Part shown: positions 11,722-22,390 of the stretch, in pieces
How the letters are laid out: each line of letters opens with the position of its first letter
How positions within the stretch are numbered: position 1 is the first letter of the stretch
Assembly: GCA_032622095.1 (NCBI GenBank)
Contig: CP136061.1
Coordinates: 129,964,754 to 130,028,753 of the forward strand
Direction: 5' to 3'
Source: Siphonodentalium dalli
Taxonomy: Eukaryota > Mollusca > Scaphopoda > Gadilida > Siphonodentaliidae
DNA: 64,000 nt
The notes under the pieces: generated by a model
What the model saw: only the letters and a program-made list of their open reading frames with translations
Told to the model about the DNA's origin: nothing
Database searches by the model: none
Translations under genes and position numbers: made by a program

Positions 11722-11936
11722 TGGAGGATTGGTTAGATGGATCTTTCGTGCCATTTAATTCAAGAACATGATGCTAGCATGGAAGCGAGCACGGAATCTA
11801 TATAATATGGATGGAATATTGCCTGTCGCCGCAAGTCTACCGCTGATGCCATGCACTGTCTTGTCGACAAGGTGCATCCAGGCGACGCACGTGTCGATGC
11901 TCCACTACCCGACAGACCACAACCGCGATACATTAT
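11722..11936 (+). pseudogene. Possible decayed coding stretch next to K1 (weak)
   Basis: An ATG at 11722 opens 'MEDWLDGSFVPFNSRT', then stops. After a one-base shift the DNA reads 'ADAMHCLVDKVHPGDARVD' and 'APLPDRPQPRYIMYKDLQ' into the K1 hairpin. The base composition is less AT-rich than its neighbours and the composition looks protein-like, but I recognise no family. It could be an old transposase or host exon fragment, or chance. Confidence 0.25.
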
Positions 11937-12174
11937 GTATAAGGATCTACAACGAGTCCCCAAATTATAGCGGAATTTACAAAACGAGTCCAGTAAATTA
12001 GGTCTGGACCTCGAGCCTTTGGCGATGTCCAGACCTAATTTAGTGGACGAGTTTTGTAATTTCCGCTATAAACTGGGGACGAGTTGTAGATTATATTTAT
12101 TACATGATCCAAAACATCGACAAAACATACTTAAATCACCAAATGTGACCCGAAACTAACATTGGCTTCTATAA
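11937..12174. mobile_element. Foldback element K1, left part
   Basis: A hairpin of about 165 bp (11937-12102): 'ggatctacaacgagtcccca', 'atagcggaatttac' and 'aaacgagtcca' are answered downstream in reverse complement. The tip of the hairpin holds a second palindrome, aggtctggac...gtccagacct (about 12000-12040). After the hairpin the sequence 'acatacttaaatca', 'gaaactaa', 'ggcttctataa' is shared with K2 (49884-49942 and 55555-55571). K1 is split here by element L, with TAA on both sides (12172-12174 and 13686-13688), and resumes at 13686. Confidence 0.8.
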
Positions 12175-13685
12175 CCCTTGGAACAAACGTCGAACTACCG
12201 ACGAATCTAATTCAATTAGAATTAGACTCGAGTTTAATCCATAATTCGTCTGTTGAAACAAACGTCGCATTTAATTCAAGACGAATCTAAATGATTTCTT
12301 AAAATGGCATAAAGCGTTCATAAGGGTTTTCGTCAAAACGGCTAAAATAGGAAGTTTTATATCAATTCTAAAACGTAAAATTTAGTGATAAAATGTGGCT
12401 TTTGACTTTCCAAGCGACGAAATGAATGTTACTATTCTGAGGAGTGGAAATTATTGGTTTTATATCGCTATTTCGTAGGTATTTGATACATATTTTAGGT
12501 CGGACATGATTCTTTAGGTGGTATACTTATATTTTGCTTTGAACTTGTCTGAAAGAAATCAGGTCCAGTTTATTTTTATACGAAAACGTTGTACCGTTTT
12601 AACAATTTAATAGCATGGTGAGGTCAACGCGCTATATCACTATATATTTCGTCAGTATGCCTATCTAAAACCACGTGGTAAAATAACCATGGCGGGCAGG
12701 GACGTACGGCTAAATGGTCTCGGTTGGGGGGGGGGCTAATAAATTTGCGTAATTCAATTTGCACCCCCTTGGCTGTTTCCTTCACATGCCTGGATAATAG
12801 CCTATTCTGAATGGATTAGTAGATTTGTGATCATGCACTGGGCGGACCATGGTTTTGCCAGTAGAAGAAAAATCAGAGATCTGAACCTGAAAATCCGATC
12901 ATAGTTTGGCACAGCGGGAGAAAACTTTGAACATGAAAACCGCAAAAAGATATAGCATTATGCATTAGACTGGCCTCAAGCTTTCCCAGTGCTGACAATT
13001 TCCAACCTGAAACCCCCACGAAGGTTGGAAAATTTCTAACTGATGACCATTTAAGTTCATAATTTTTAACAGAAGCATAGCAAAATAATTAGCAGTTTTT
13101 TGGCTGGCCACGGGGGTCATGAGGGACCAGGACACAGACCATTTCAGTCAAAATGTTGGACCAAACGTAGGAAAATATGCAAATGTTGGTCTAAAAACAA
13201 CAAATTCCCCAATAATTCATTGCTTGAAAATCAAATTACAAGAACAATTTCAACCCATCGTTGATGTTAAATTTGTATACGTCCATGCACAGTGTAGCGT
13301 GTATATCCAAACGGAATAAATATTTATTTAGTGCGTCTGCTCGCATTTAATTTGAAACAAACGTCGCACTTTGGTCGACTTCAAATACCACCAAATTACG
13401 TCATGCTCGTTGGTGTTTTCCAGTTTGAATTGGAATTCCCTCATTAGCATATCATTATGCAGCTCGTTTGCATGTCTCCGAATTGAATTCGAGTCGACGG
13501 TGATGCGACGTTTGTTTCAAACACGGATCTCAGACGCATCAGCAATTAAATTCGTGTTGACCACACGGATTCTTCGTCGGTAGTGCGTCTACTCGCATTT
13601 ATTTGCAACAAACGTCGCACTACCGACGAATCTAATTCAAATAATTGAATTCGATTCGTCGGTAGTGCGACGTTTGTTCCAAGGG
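12175..13685. mobile_element. Element L, inserted in K1 (TIR CCCTTGGAACAAACGTCG, TSD TAA)
   Basis: L begins 'cccttggaacaaacgtcg' and ends with its exact inverse 'cgacgtttgttccaaggg', followed inward by 'actaccgacgaatctaattc' on both sides. The motif 'aacaaacgtcgca' recurs several times inside (about 12257, 13358 and 13603), in both orientations. The flanking TAA/TAA matches the uninterrupted sequence in K2 (cttctataaggcatgc), so the target duplication is 3 bp. TAA targets are typical of PIF/Harbinger elements; no transposase is present. hAT copy A3 lies inside (12697 to about 13315). Confidence 0.85.
12697..13315. mobile_element. hAT-like family A copy A3 (right end lost), inside L
   Basis: It starts 'cagggacgtacggctaaatg' then a G run, and carries the family blocks 'cgtaattcaatttgcacccc', 'gttggaaaatttctaactga', 'tttttggctggccacggggg' and 'ggaaaatatgcaaatgttgg'. 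The right terminal repeat is not recognisable. No coding sequence. Confidence 0.7.
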
Positions 13686-13740
13686 TAAGGCATGCAATGA
13701 CGTTTAGCGTAACTATTCGTTGTTTGCCCGCGTAAGGAAA
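13686..13740. mobile_element. Foldback element K1, right part
   Basis: After L, 'taaggcatgcaatgacgttt' and 'cgtaactattcgttgtttg' continue the K sequence. The same order is present without interruption at 55565-55610 in K2 (ataaggcatgcgacgacgtt, cgtaactgtgcgttgttcg). Confidence 0.75.
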
Positions 13741-13777
13741 TAGTTCCAGATAAATAAAGACTCTTTGGCGCATTTAA

Positions 13778-14257
13778 AGGTACTCAATCCGAACAGAGGG
13801 TCCCCATCTCAACAGATTCCAACAACAACAATCCGATCAGAGGGTCCTATATTACTATTTCTTTGGCTTTGGGGGTAAAAAATATTTGATTCGAATCGAG
13901 GAACCCATCAAACAAAGCTCAGAGTTATTAGATATTGATTTTTGAAATTTGTTATTTACTCGAGATGAGTACTAATAATTGCCTTCAACTGCCGTAATCT
14001 GCTCGGGATGTGTACACCAAAATCTATTCAAACAGACAAGGATGGATAACTATAAAATCAAATGGTAATAATAATGCAATTTTGACTGAGTTCTGGGCCA
14101 GAAAGTATTCCCGATAATGAAAAATAATAGATTTCTAAAATCGATATCTAACAAATCTTAGCTTTGATGGGTGACTTCCTCGACTCGAATCAAATATTTT
14201 TGACCCCCGAAGCCATTGAAATAGTAATTGAGAGGAGTTTTATCGGATTGAGTACCT
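13778..14257. mobile_element. TTAA MITE family C, copy C1
   Basis: Bounded by TTAA at 13774-13777 and 14258-14261, with inverted tips 'aggtactcaatccga' and 'tcggattgagtacct'. The inner arms repeat in inverse order: 'ggggtaaaaaatatttgatt' and 'cgaggaaccca' on the left, 'gactcgaatcaaatattttt' and 'gacccccgaagcca' on the right. At 480 bp it is non-coding. TTAA targets indicate piggyBac-type mobilisation, inferred from the duplication only. Confidence 0.85.
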
Positions 14258-14275
14258 TTAATTTCGTATATTTAA

Positions 14276-14731
14276 AGGCCCACTTAATTTTCGAGTCTCC
14301 GATTATTTTTGTATAGTGACTTGATATATGGTTTTAATAACAATATATGCCATAAAATATGATTAAAATACTATAATTCATCACTATTTGAAACATCTGT
14401 GTCTCAGAAGATGCCCACAGAAAAATAGAAAACTGCTGACTTCCCGCCTCTGGCACCCAGAATGCAACAGAATTCAAACTTGTTCAATGAAAGGGGAGAA
14501 CTCTATCTTTATTATATAGAGTTATTCCCCCTGCATTGAAAATAATACTGATTTTTACTTCAATCTTGATGACAAAACGCATTGGCAACTCAACAAAAAC
14601 AACATGTCCACAGTTTATTACACCAGATAAGTTGATAATACAATGTTTTGGAGCTTCCGCTTTCAAATGGTATATAATATGGCATGTATTTTATATAAAG
14701 TAATCTGGGGGTTCGAAAATTAAGTGGGCCT
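14276..14731. mobile_element. TTAA MITE family B, copy B1
   Basis: TTAA at 14272-14275 and 14732-14735 bound a 456-bp element with inverted tips 'aggcccacttaattttcga' and 'tcgaaaattaagtgggcct'. Family landmarks are 'acttgatatatggttttaat', 'ttatatagagttattccccc' and 'ttatataaagtaatctgggg'. It is non-coding; the overlapping frames recur in B3, B4 and B5 only because the DNA repeats. It sits only 14 bp downstream of C1's TTAA. Confidence 0.9.
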
Positions 14732-14853
14732 TTAATTTTCGAGTCGCCGATTGTTTTTTTTATACTGACTTGATATACGGTTTTATTAACAATCTATGCC
14801 ATAAAATATGATTAAAATACTATAATTCATCACTATTTGAAACATCCGTGTCT
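14732..14853. mobile_element. TTAA MITE family B, truncated copy B2
   Basis: Directly abuts B1: after the shared TTAA the sequence reads 'ttttcgagtcgccgattg', 'cttgatatacggttttatta', 'tgaaacatccgtgtctcag' and then leaves the family. The outer 12 bases (aggcccacttaa) are missing, as if lost by recombination between neighbouring TTAA motifs. Confidence 0.75.
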
Positions 14854-14978
14854 CAGCCTAATAAACGTTACGTATATTACGTCAAAGTAGCTTTATTAGG
14901 TCAACGTCTACAGCTTTATTAGGTTAGTACTACTTTTATGACGTAATTGTATATGCAAATTGCGCAGGTAACTATAGG
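14854..14978. other. Short AT-rich spacer with repeated 'agctttattaggt'
   Basis: Contains two close copies of 'agctttattaggt' and several 'acgt(c/a)a' motifs. It is not assigned to a family. Confidence 0.4.
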
Positions 14979-15366
14979 GCTGAATAGGTCACTCTCACCG
15001 GTTTTCTGTGATAAAGTTACCCAGGTTCCTGAAAGTGTGATAAAGTTACCCAGGTTGCGATGGAGAAGAATGTGATAAAGTTACCCAGGTTAATAATAGT
15101 TCATGTTTAGCGACAAATTATTTATTTTTGTGATCAAAATGACGAACTACAGTACTAATATGTCTTAATTTATGCTTGATAAGGGCTATTACTTGCCAAA
15201 ACTGAACAATATTTCCCTCTGTCATTTTTAAATCGAGTTGATATTGTGAGATTTGCTTAACCTGGGTAACTTTATCACAATTCTCACCAACCTGGGTAAC
15301 TTTATCACAAAATTAGGAACCTGGGTAACTTTATCACAGAAAACCGGTGAGAGTGACCTATTCAGC
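14979..15366. mobile_element. Foldback element R with six 21-bp iterons
   Basis: Inverted tips 'gctgaataggtcactctcac' and its complement enclose, on each arm, three copies of a 21-bp motif (core gataaagttacccaggtt). Left-arm copies are at 15007-15027, 15036-15056 and 15071-15091; right-arm inverse copies at 15259-15279, 15289-15309 and 15318-15338. Spacing is about 29-35 bp. The flanks gtaactatagg (14968-14978) and gtaactagggg (15367-15377) agree at 9 of 11 positions and may be a target duplication. The middle (15092-15258) is unique AT-rich DNA. Iterated subterminal motifs usually mark transposase binding, which is inference here. Confidence 0.8.
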
Positions 15367-15687
15367 GTAACTAGGGGCGTCAACCGACTGAATGACGCCA
15401 TTGTGATTTTGGGACCTTTTTATCGGCCATAATTCACTGCAATTGATACAAAATTCGTAATCGGATATGTGTTTTCGCTCTAAAACATCTATAAACCATT
15501 AGCTAAAGGCCAGCTTAAAATTAACTATTAAAATAACCCAACTATTTCGCTCTAAGCTACACTCCGGTTTTTCAACGTCATGAATGATAATTAGTTTGCT
15601 TGACGTAATAAATCAAAGAGCGTCATCGAAGTAACGAATGTAAAACTGAGGAAAATGACAGATTTACCGCACAAAATGCATGTTTTG
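15367..15687. other. No recognisable feature
   Basis: Unique AT-rich sequence. The palindrome gcacaaaatgcatgttttgt at its right edge (about 15669) is the only structure noted. Confidence 0.4.
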
Positions 15688-15863
15688 TGCGATGGATATA
15701 TAAAATATGTAGCTAGTGCCGTCGCTAAAACTGTTTATGTCCGCTTGGGAGATTTGGCATCTATTGTCTCGGCAGAGCCTCACCCAACAGACGCTCAAAT
15801 CCCCCTCACGGACATAACAGTTTAAGCGACGACATTATCAACATATTCTATATAAACGATATG
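15688..15863. mobile_element. Small inverted-repeat element S
   Basis: The arms 15690-15743 and 15809-15862 are inverted. The inner part (gtcgctaaaactgtttatgt against acataacagtttaagcgac) is nearly perfect, the outer AT-rich part looser. The loop of 65 bp contains 'ggcatctattgtctcggcag'. MITE-like; no target duplication was settled. Confidence 0.6.
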
Positions 15864-15952
15864 AATTCAATGACCGTGATTCCGTTGAATACATTATCAT
15901 CACGCCAACACTATATAACGTATAGTAACGCTATAATCTCGCATGTGGTTAA

Positions 15953-16542
15953 AGGCCCACTTAATTTTTGAACCCCCAGATTACATTATATAAAATATAT
16001 GCCATATTATATTCCATTTGAAGAGGAAGCTCCAAAACATAGAGGATATCCACACTTTTTCAGTGGATATGGGTTATATCTCATGAGTGATGACAAAACA
16101 TTGAATTTCCACGAGTGGCTTTAGCCACGAGTGGAAATTCAAATGTTTTGTCATCACGAATGAGATTTAACCCATATCCACTGAAAAAGTGTGGATATTC
16201 TGTTTATTATATACTTTAGTTACTTGCCTATGGCCCCCAATGAATGTCAATACATCAGAAATTTCACCAGTGGGATATCACTTATATCTCACTAGTGGGA
16301 TATCACTTATATCTCACTGCTAAAGCCTTATAATTCATGGGCAAGTATATAATAAATTGTATTATCAACTTATCCGGTGTAATAAACTATGGACATGTTG
16401 TTTTTGTTGAGTTGCCAACGCATTTTGTCATAAAGAATGAAGTAAAAATCAGTATTATTTTCAATGCATGGGGAATAACTCTATATATTAAAGATTCTTC
16501 CCCTTCCATTGAAAAAGTTCGAATGCGATTATAAGTGGGGCT
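15953..16542. mobile_element. TTAA MITE family B, copy B3 (interrupted)
   Basis: TTAA at 15949-15952 and 16543-16546 bound the element. It is in the opposite orientation to B1, starting 'aggcccacttaatttttga' and 'cccccagattacattatata'. The interior is split after 'agctccaaaaca' by a foldback segment (16040-16358) and resumes at 'ttgtattatcaacttatccg', as shown by the uninterrupted B5 copy at 60990-61010. Confidence 0.85.
16040..16358. mobile_element. Compound foldback inserted in B3
   Basis: The first half (16043-16200) is a long hairpin with ~77-bp arms: 'ggatatccacactttttcag', 'tggatatgggtta' and 'tgatgacaaaacat' are repeated in inverse order around a 4-bp loop. The second half (16201-16358) is a weaker inverted pair (tttattatatact and agtatataataaa) enclosing two 27-bp tandem units 'gggatatcacttatatctca'. 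Comparison with B5 places the insertion between 'aaaaca' and 'ttgtatt'. No clear target duplication, so the class is unknown. Confidence 0.7.
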
Positions 16543-16669
16543 TTAATTACACAGAAGAATCAGTTCTGCATGATACAGATGAAAGAAATAAATAGTATAT
16601 GTTATGTTTGAGACTATTATCAACGATGATATACGAAAACACGTTTCAAGAATATCACCCCCATGAGTA

Positions 16670-17475
16670 GGCCTACTGAATACCAGTTAACAGAGAGGGG
16701 TGAATCATGCGTACCAGTTAAGAAAATAGGATGCATGCAAGTAATGGTTATTTCGCACTGATATTATACTTTTCACATATTTTCTGAATTATAATGTCCA
16801 TTACTTCATCATGCCAAAAAAGATGCATGAGACTGAATTACATCAAAATATGTCCGAGTTATATTATTTGAGCTAAAATTTGATCCTATATAAAAGCCGC
16901 GTACCAGCCTTGTAAAATTGCTGAATCCTGAATACCGGTTAAAATGGGCATATATGAATCCCGAGTACCAGCTAAAGGCCCACTTAATGTTCTATTCACT
17001 GATTATTTGTGTACAGTGTCTTGATATACGGTTTTAATAACAATATATGCCATAAAATATGATTAAAATACTATAATGCATCACCATTTGGAACGTCTGT
17101 GTCTCAGAAGAGTAACAGAAAATAGCTGAAATCATAAAATCATTTCCCCGTTATGGCTCCCAGAATGCAACATAAATCAAAATATAGTTTATTTCCAATG
17201 GAAGGGGAATAACTCTATATCTAAATATATAGAGTTATTCCCTTCCATAGACTTTGTGCAGAAGCTTGAGCACAGAACAGACATCGATATCTCAACAAAA
17301 CAACATGTTCGCAGTTTATTATAAATCGAATAAGTTGAAAATACAATGTTTTTTGGGCTTCCTCTTTCAAATGATATATAATATGGCATATATTTTATAC
17401 AATGTGATTTGGGGGTCGAAAATTAAGTGGGCCTTTAAAAGAGGGGTGTGAATCCTGCATGCGTACCATACACTT
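16670..17475. repeat. Degenerate 'taccagttaa' minisatellite hosting B4
   Basis: Units of the form 'aataccagttaa' followed by 'gaggggtgaatcatgcgt' recur around 16675-16740, 16925-16975 and 17435-17470. B4 sits between two half units, so the repeat supplies the empty site: 'taccag(c/t)taa' joined to 'agaggggtg'. Confidence 0.55.
16976..17434. mobile_element. TTAA MITE family B, copy B4
   Basis: At 459 bp it starts 'aggcccacttaatgttct' and ends 'cgaaaattaagtgggcct', flanked by CTAA (16972-16975, a one-base variant) and TTAA (17435-17438). The interior has the family hairpin 'ggggaataactctatatcta' / 'tatagagttattccc'. Non-coding. Confidence 0.88.
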
Positions 17476-17571
17476 CAAAATTACCCGAATTCCGCGGCGT
17501 TGAACTTCGGTCGACCGGTCAATAACGTATATAAACACACATCCATGTTATGTTGTTCCTTGGAAACAATT

Positions 17572-17720
17572 AGCGAGTTTGCGATATCCGTTCGACGGGA
17601 ACGGGTACGGGTAAATCTGTGAACATCGTCACGGTCACTTGGGTACTTTCATTGCAGCACATAAAGCGATAGCGAATTGAAACGGGTAGATTTGTCCCAT
17701 TGACCGGTAGCCTTTCACTA
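17572..17720. repeat. Half copy of the 'gcgagtttgcgat' terminal repeat
   Basis: 'agcgagtttgcgatatccgt' followed by 'acgggtacgggtaa' resembles the arms of the palindrome at 19786-19866 in inverse orientation. The two may be the ends of a single 2.3-kb element (17572-19866) or independent relics. Confidence 0.4.
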
Positions 17721-17981
17721 CGATTTTCTCACTCAAAGGCCCATGAATTCCATGAAATTCCAGTCAGCTATGCGTTAACCTATTTATTGAAAGATTTCAT
17801 GGACAAATATTATTGATAAAGTTGACATTTTAACCCAGGATTTGTGTTCAAATTCTCGAGGCGGCTTCTAGCACTTAGATAAATACGGAAGGCCGATTTT
17901 TGTCACTAACAACTTTGTTCACTGCATTAATGACAGGTTGTGATTAAAAGAGTGAGTAGATGGTGCTATAGACGCACATTG

Positions 17982-18412
17982 CAGGGACATGGATATAGAT
18001 GGTCTGTGCGTTAGGAACGGTGTCCACCTTCGAATTTCTAACTACACATCTCGAACCATATCAAATTCACAAGTTTGGGCGTAAATCCACCCCTCCCCTT
18101 GGCTGGCATCAAGCTTTCCAATTGTTGGAAATTTTGAGACCTGACAAGCTTGAACAATTTCCAACTGTTTCTGACAGCCATTTCAGTCCAAATTTTGTTA
18201 CCAAAAATAGGGAAATATGCAAATGTTGGTCTAAAAACTACAAATTATCCACTAATAAATTGTTCGAAAATCAAACTACGAAAACAATTTCAACCTATTG
18301 TTTGTGTGAAATTTCCAACAAATGTTGTGTCAGGTATATCAAATTTCCAATGTTGAACATTTGACCAAAGTTGGGGAGGGGGAGTTAAGACACCCCTGTC
18401 GTCACGTCCCTG
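17982..18412. mobile_element. hAT-like family A copy A4
   Basis: Tips 'cagggacatgg' and 'gtcacgtccctg' with family blocks 'agctttccaattgttggaaa', 'tttccaactgtttctgacag', 'gaaatatgcaaatgttggtc' and 'gaccaaagttgggg'. The flanking 8-mers (gcacattg and tctcaacc) do not match, so one end may be altered. The plus-strand frames here are read through the repeat. Confidence 0.75.
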
Positions 18413-18654
18413 TCTCAACCCATTGTACAAGGACATAAATATATCGTGGATTTATCTATGCATTGCACATTTGAATACAATTACCGTTTAGTTACCTTAT
18501 CGTATGTAGGTGGGGACTGATTTCTCATTATAATATATATTTACTATCTGAACGGACATGGCGCATTTGAACCACAATTCTTGTGTATACTGTAGTGGGG
18601 ATAACATAGGTCGCCAAATACACGAAATACCTATACATACTCTACAAAATCTAA

Positions 18655-18738
18655 GCATATAAGCAGAGCGAGTTTCAGCTGTTTTCTGTGTTTCGCACAG
18701 AAGTGAAGCAAACGCTCTTTATTCAATCCGTATAATAA
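18655..18738 (-). repeat. Interspersed repeat I (AATAAAGAGCGTT), copy 1
   Basis: On the minus strand: 'gaataaagagcgtttgcttc', 'cttctgtgcgaaa', 'acagctgaaa'. The same order occurs at 23290-23400 and partly at 42540-42600, 47055-47125, 55625-55735 and 56445-56510. Some copies carry the AATAAAGAGCG motif twice about 45 bp apart. Family class unknown. Confidence 0.65.
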
Positions 18739-18901
18739 ACAGACTACATTTTGACACCTTTTTTGTTACCAAGATAAACATTTCAACCTACCTCCGGGTT
18801 TAGATCCCGACAACAATCCCAATTATTGGGATAAATATTCCCTTGCCCCGACGGACCGACCCTTCGATCTGTTGAAAGATTCCAAACAAGGGTTTACTTA
18901 A

Positions 18902-19287
18902 AGCTACTCAAACCGATCAGACGGTCCCAATATCATAAAGTTACATCAAGAACATTTCTTCAAAATACGCTTTTGTTATCAGAATCGATTAATTACAACA
19001 AAATAATGCTAACTGCTGTCAACTGTAGTATAAAATGTTGGCCGCATTACCACTTGATTTTAGAGCTAAGCATCTTCGACCGCAATTTTGTCCGAAACCG
19101 TCGGTTTGATGACTCTTTTCTGGGCCACAAATAATTACACAATTCAAGAAATAACAAACTTCAAAAATCGATATCTGATCACTCTGCGCTTTGATGATGG
19201 GTTCCTCGATTCGAATCAAATATTTAGTTTTACCCTCGAAGCCAAAAAAAATAGTAACTTGGGAGCGTTAATTCGGATTATGCATCT
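18902..19287. mobile_element. TTAA MITE family C, copy C2
   Basis: TTAA at 18898-18901 and 19288-19291 bound a 386-bp copy. Right-side blocks (ttgatgatgggttcctcgat, tcgaatcaaatatttag, taattcggattatgcatct) match C1 and C3. The left tip 'agctactcaaaccgatcaga' is a diverged version of the C1 tip. The overlapping plus and minus frames are shadows of this repeat. Confidence 0.82.
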
Positions 19288-19291
19288 TTAA

Positions 19292-19785
19292 TATGACTAA
19301 ATATTCCCCAACTAAAATAAGGGACAAATGTGGTATTATATCGAACTGAAAGTACATGTAGGACAATATTAGACCCTTGGTCTAACACAATACATTTTAC
19401 ACCGAATATTGGTTGGACATTTTAACTATATATAACGTAATTGTATATTTGAGCTATCATAATCTATTTTCTAAGTTTAAAAATTCCAACCGATTTATTG
19501 TCAACACTCGATCGGTCTATGACTTGTAGAATCCAATTGTTGAAAATGTTACCAATATGAGTGAAAGAAAAGCAACGTCCTCTTCCAACTGCCACCTAGC
19601 TCGTCCTTGGTGAAAGCAACTGATTATCATGGGGCTCATCTAATCTAAATACATATTTCCAACAACCCATAACGCTAAGTATAACATAGGCCAATAACGC
19701 GAATAACAATCTATATCATAATATCTTTTTTGTTGCAGTTGGCTCACCATACATTACCAGTCGATGTGATGAATTCTACCGGTAA
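19292..19785. other. No recognisable feature
   Basis: Unique AT-rich sequence with no hairpin, repeat or coding signal that I can support. Confidence 0.45.
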
Positions 19786-19866
19786 AACAGTTTGCGATTT
19801 CAAAACGTGTACCGGTACGGGTAGCTACCCGTACGCGTACCGGTTTGAAATCGCAAACTCGCTATC
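19786..19866. repeat. Palindrome with ACGGGTA core
   Basis: The arms 'agtttgcgatttcaaaacg' and 'gtttgaaatcgcaaactcgc' enclose 'taccggtacgggtagctacc', itself palindromic. It is a self-complementary stretch of roughly 75 bp and resembles the half copy at 17572-17615. Confidence 0.75.
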
Positions 19867-20579
19867 ATCAATGATATTTACATGTACATTGAGTAAAACT
19901 CAGCACACGTGTGGTTAAGCAGCAGAATAATTTCTCGTGATATAGATAATACATATAGGACTTATCTCGATCAGTTGTTGAGACTATTGACATACTAGCC
20001 TTTGAGGCATGTGTGCTCCATCGATTTTTCTTCCTTACTATATCGAAAACGCACATCAATTAAATCTTCACACAATGCCATACCTTTGATGTAATTAGGC
20101 CTCGCGTCTTATAACCACCGGTCCTGCTTGTGTACATTGTCTTATATTTGAAAGAGTATTGCAGAAGACGGCCGGCCGTGGCCTCTATAGTGTAATTTAT
20201 GTGAACGAGTCGGGCGGACGTCCGTGGTTCATTCCTGCAGCAACTGTACTTCCGGCCCTTATCAATAGAACCTATATTCAAATAAAATAACACAAAAACT
20301 TGCAAAGAATACGTTTCCTTGAGATTACGCCGAACTTTGTATTCTGTATTATGTGTCGTGTAGAAATTACGTGTGTCTGGAATTCAAATGGCAGAGCGAT
20401 TGTGAGCCTGTGAATGTCTGAAATGAAGCAAAATTGGTCCTGATTTATCGCTTGAAAGAAGATTATACACACAAGGGCCAGAATTCGATTAGTTTTGCGT
20501 CTGACATTTGTTTGGATTGATATAAGTGAAATGATATTCTGTTCGAAAGTAATATCTCTAAAATACACGTGTTATCATC
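19867..20579. other. No recognisable feature
   Basis: Slightly more GC-rich in 20160-20260, with two minus-strand frames (60-81 and 96 codons) lacking any domain I know. No splice or family evidence, so no gene is called. Confidence 0.4.
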
Positions 20580-21019
20580 CAGGGACATGAGTTGTCCACC
20601 TTGAAATGTCCAACTGATCCCCCCACCCCGCCTTGACCCAGACCCGAATTACCAAGTCAGAGAAATTCCATTTGGACTGAAATTTTCCAACTGTTGAAAT
20701 TTCCAACCTATAAAACACCCCCTAATGTTGCAAATTTTGCAATTGATGGACATATTGTTCCAAAAATAAATCAGGCAAATATTTTAACTTTTTTTCTTTA
20801 AAAACACATTTCACACCAAATTCTGGTGGGAAAATCAAACTATCAGAATAATTTCAGCATATTTTTTGTCTGAAATGCCAAATAATTTCAGCATATTTTT
20901 TGTTTGAAATGCCAACTAATGTTGCGTCAGGCATGAAATATCCAATTGTTGAAAATTTTGACAAGTTAGGTGAGGTGGGGTGAGTCACCCACCCAACCTC
21001 CCGTCGCCACACGTCCCTA
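20580..21019. mobile_element. hAT-like family A copy A5
   Basis: Starts 'cagggacatgagttgtcc' and ends 'gtcgccacacgtcccta' (tip G changed to A). Inside, the block 'aatttcagcatattttttg' is duplicated (about 20852 and 20886). Family blocks 'gttgaaatttccaacct' and 'aaatatccaattgttgaaaa' are clear. No matching 8-bp flanks. Non-coding. Confidence 0.72.
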
Positions 21020-22261
21020 TACATTCATCTGACGTTTCCATTACAGTTCTGTTTGACATGCATTTTGTATGTGTGTACTCGTGGTTATATAATTAAGTCG
21101 GCCTAAAATTCATCAAATTCATATACATATATTCGGCCATCTTTGGTCACACATAACCCGGTTATGATCATATCCACATTAATCGTTTGAGGATAACTAT
21201 AACAAATCATCATACTGTCCGGAGAGATTTGAAACGACTCTGAATTACATCACAAAACGATATTTATATGTGCGATCAGATCGGTGATTCGGTTTCAACA
21301 ACGATATTCCCAAGATAGCCGTTGATATATCTGGATATATAACAATATGTTAATCGAGTAGAGGTGTATTCAAGTGGAAACGAGTGAGAAATTGTGTCAA
21401 TTGCGACAAAGCGTTGATGCGTATCGTATATCGTTTTCGTTGTGTGTGCCGGGTCAAAACAAACTTAAATTAACGTGTTATTTATCAACATTTCGTTCAA
21501 CGAAACATGGCCGTATTATCACTTCATTATCACGAAATTTGGCCGTATTTACCACTTGATTTTAGAGTTATCCATCTTCATCCGCAATTTTGTCCGAGAC
21601 CGTCCGTTTGACGACGTTTTTCTGGACCACAAATAATTGCACATCTGGAGAAATAACAAAAATAAAAAATCAATAACTGATCACTCTGAGTTTTGATGGG
21701 TGGGTTCCTCGAATCGAGTCAAATATTTTTTACCCCCGAAGCCAAAGACACTGTGTAGGAACTGTTACATCTGAAGTCGTTCTATCGCCGATTTGTGATG
21801 GTTCTTGACTGATTTGTGACGGTTCCTTATGATCCAAATTATACATTTTCGCGAGTTTTTGACAGTTAAACCGCAATTTTTGAGCCATCTAGGTGATAAT
21901 GCGATTAGTTTTTCCATTTCCCTCATAATCTATGGTCCCAAATAACGTAAACATAATGAAAATCCTATTGTGCGAGTAATAACAACGACGAAAACTGCGA
22001 ATTGTGATATCTCGATCGGTACTCTCCCGATCGAGTCGGTTCGCTCCCAATTTAATCGGTTCTATCCTGGAAATACGATGACTATTATTTGGAAAGATGC
22101 GTGAAAATTACCAAGTGAACATAACGAAATATTAATTATGTTGACTTTACACCACTTATGATCAATTTCGGTGAGTTGAACTGCCTTCTTATATATAATT
22201 ATGTGTCAACAGTAGTAACAGAATCGTTCACTTTATTGTGACGCAAAGCATGCAATTTGAC

Positions 22262-22390
22262 ATGAATGGTCAATGTGAACTGCGAAGACTGATTCCCCCC
22301 CCCCCAACAAACCAATCATAATGGCCGACTGATTCAAAATGGCCGCCACCTTTTTTTTCAATATGGCCGCCACTTTTTTTTGAGGCAGTA
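22262..22390. other. Poly-C and 'aatggccgcc' pair
   Basis: A run of 13 C at about 22297-22309 is followed by 'aaaatggccgccacctttt' and 'atatggccgccacttttttt', a two-copy repeat. ATGGCCGCC resembles YY1-type motifs, but no function can be read from sequence. Confidence 0.4.

Noticed and set aside
15007-15338. Six 21-bp repeats as a possible CRISPR or riboswitch
   Set aside because: They are symmetric about a centre and lie within terminal inverted repeats, so a transposon end structure explains them.
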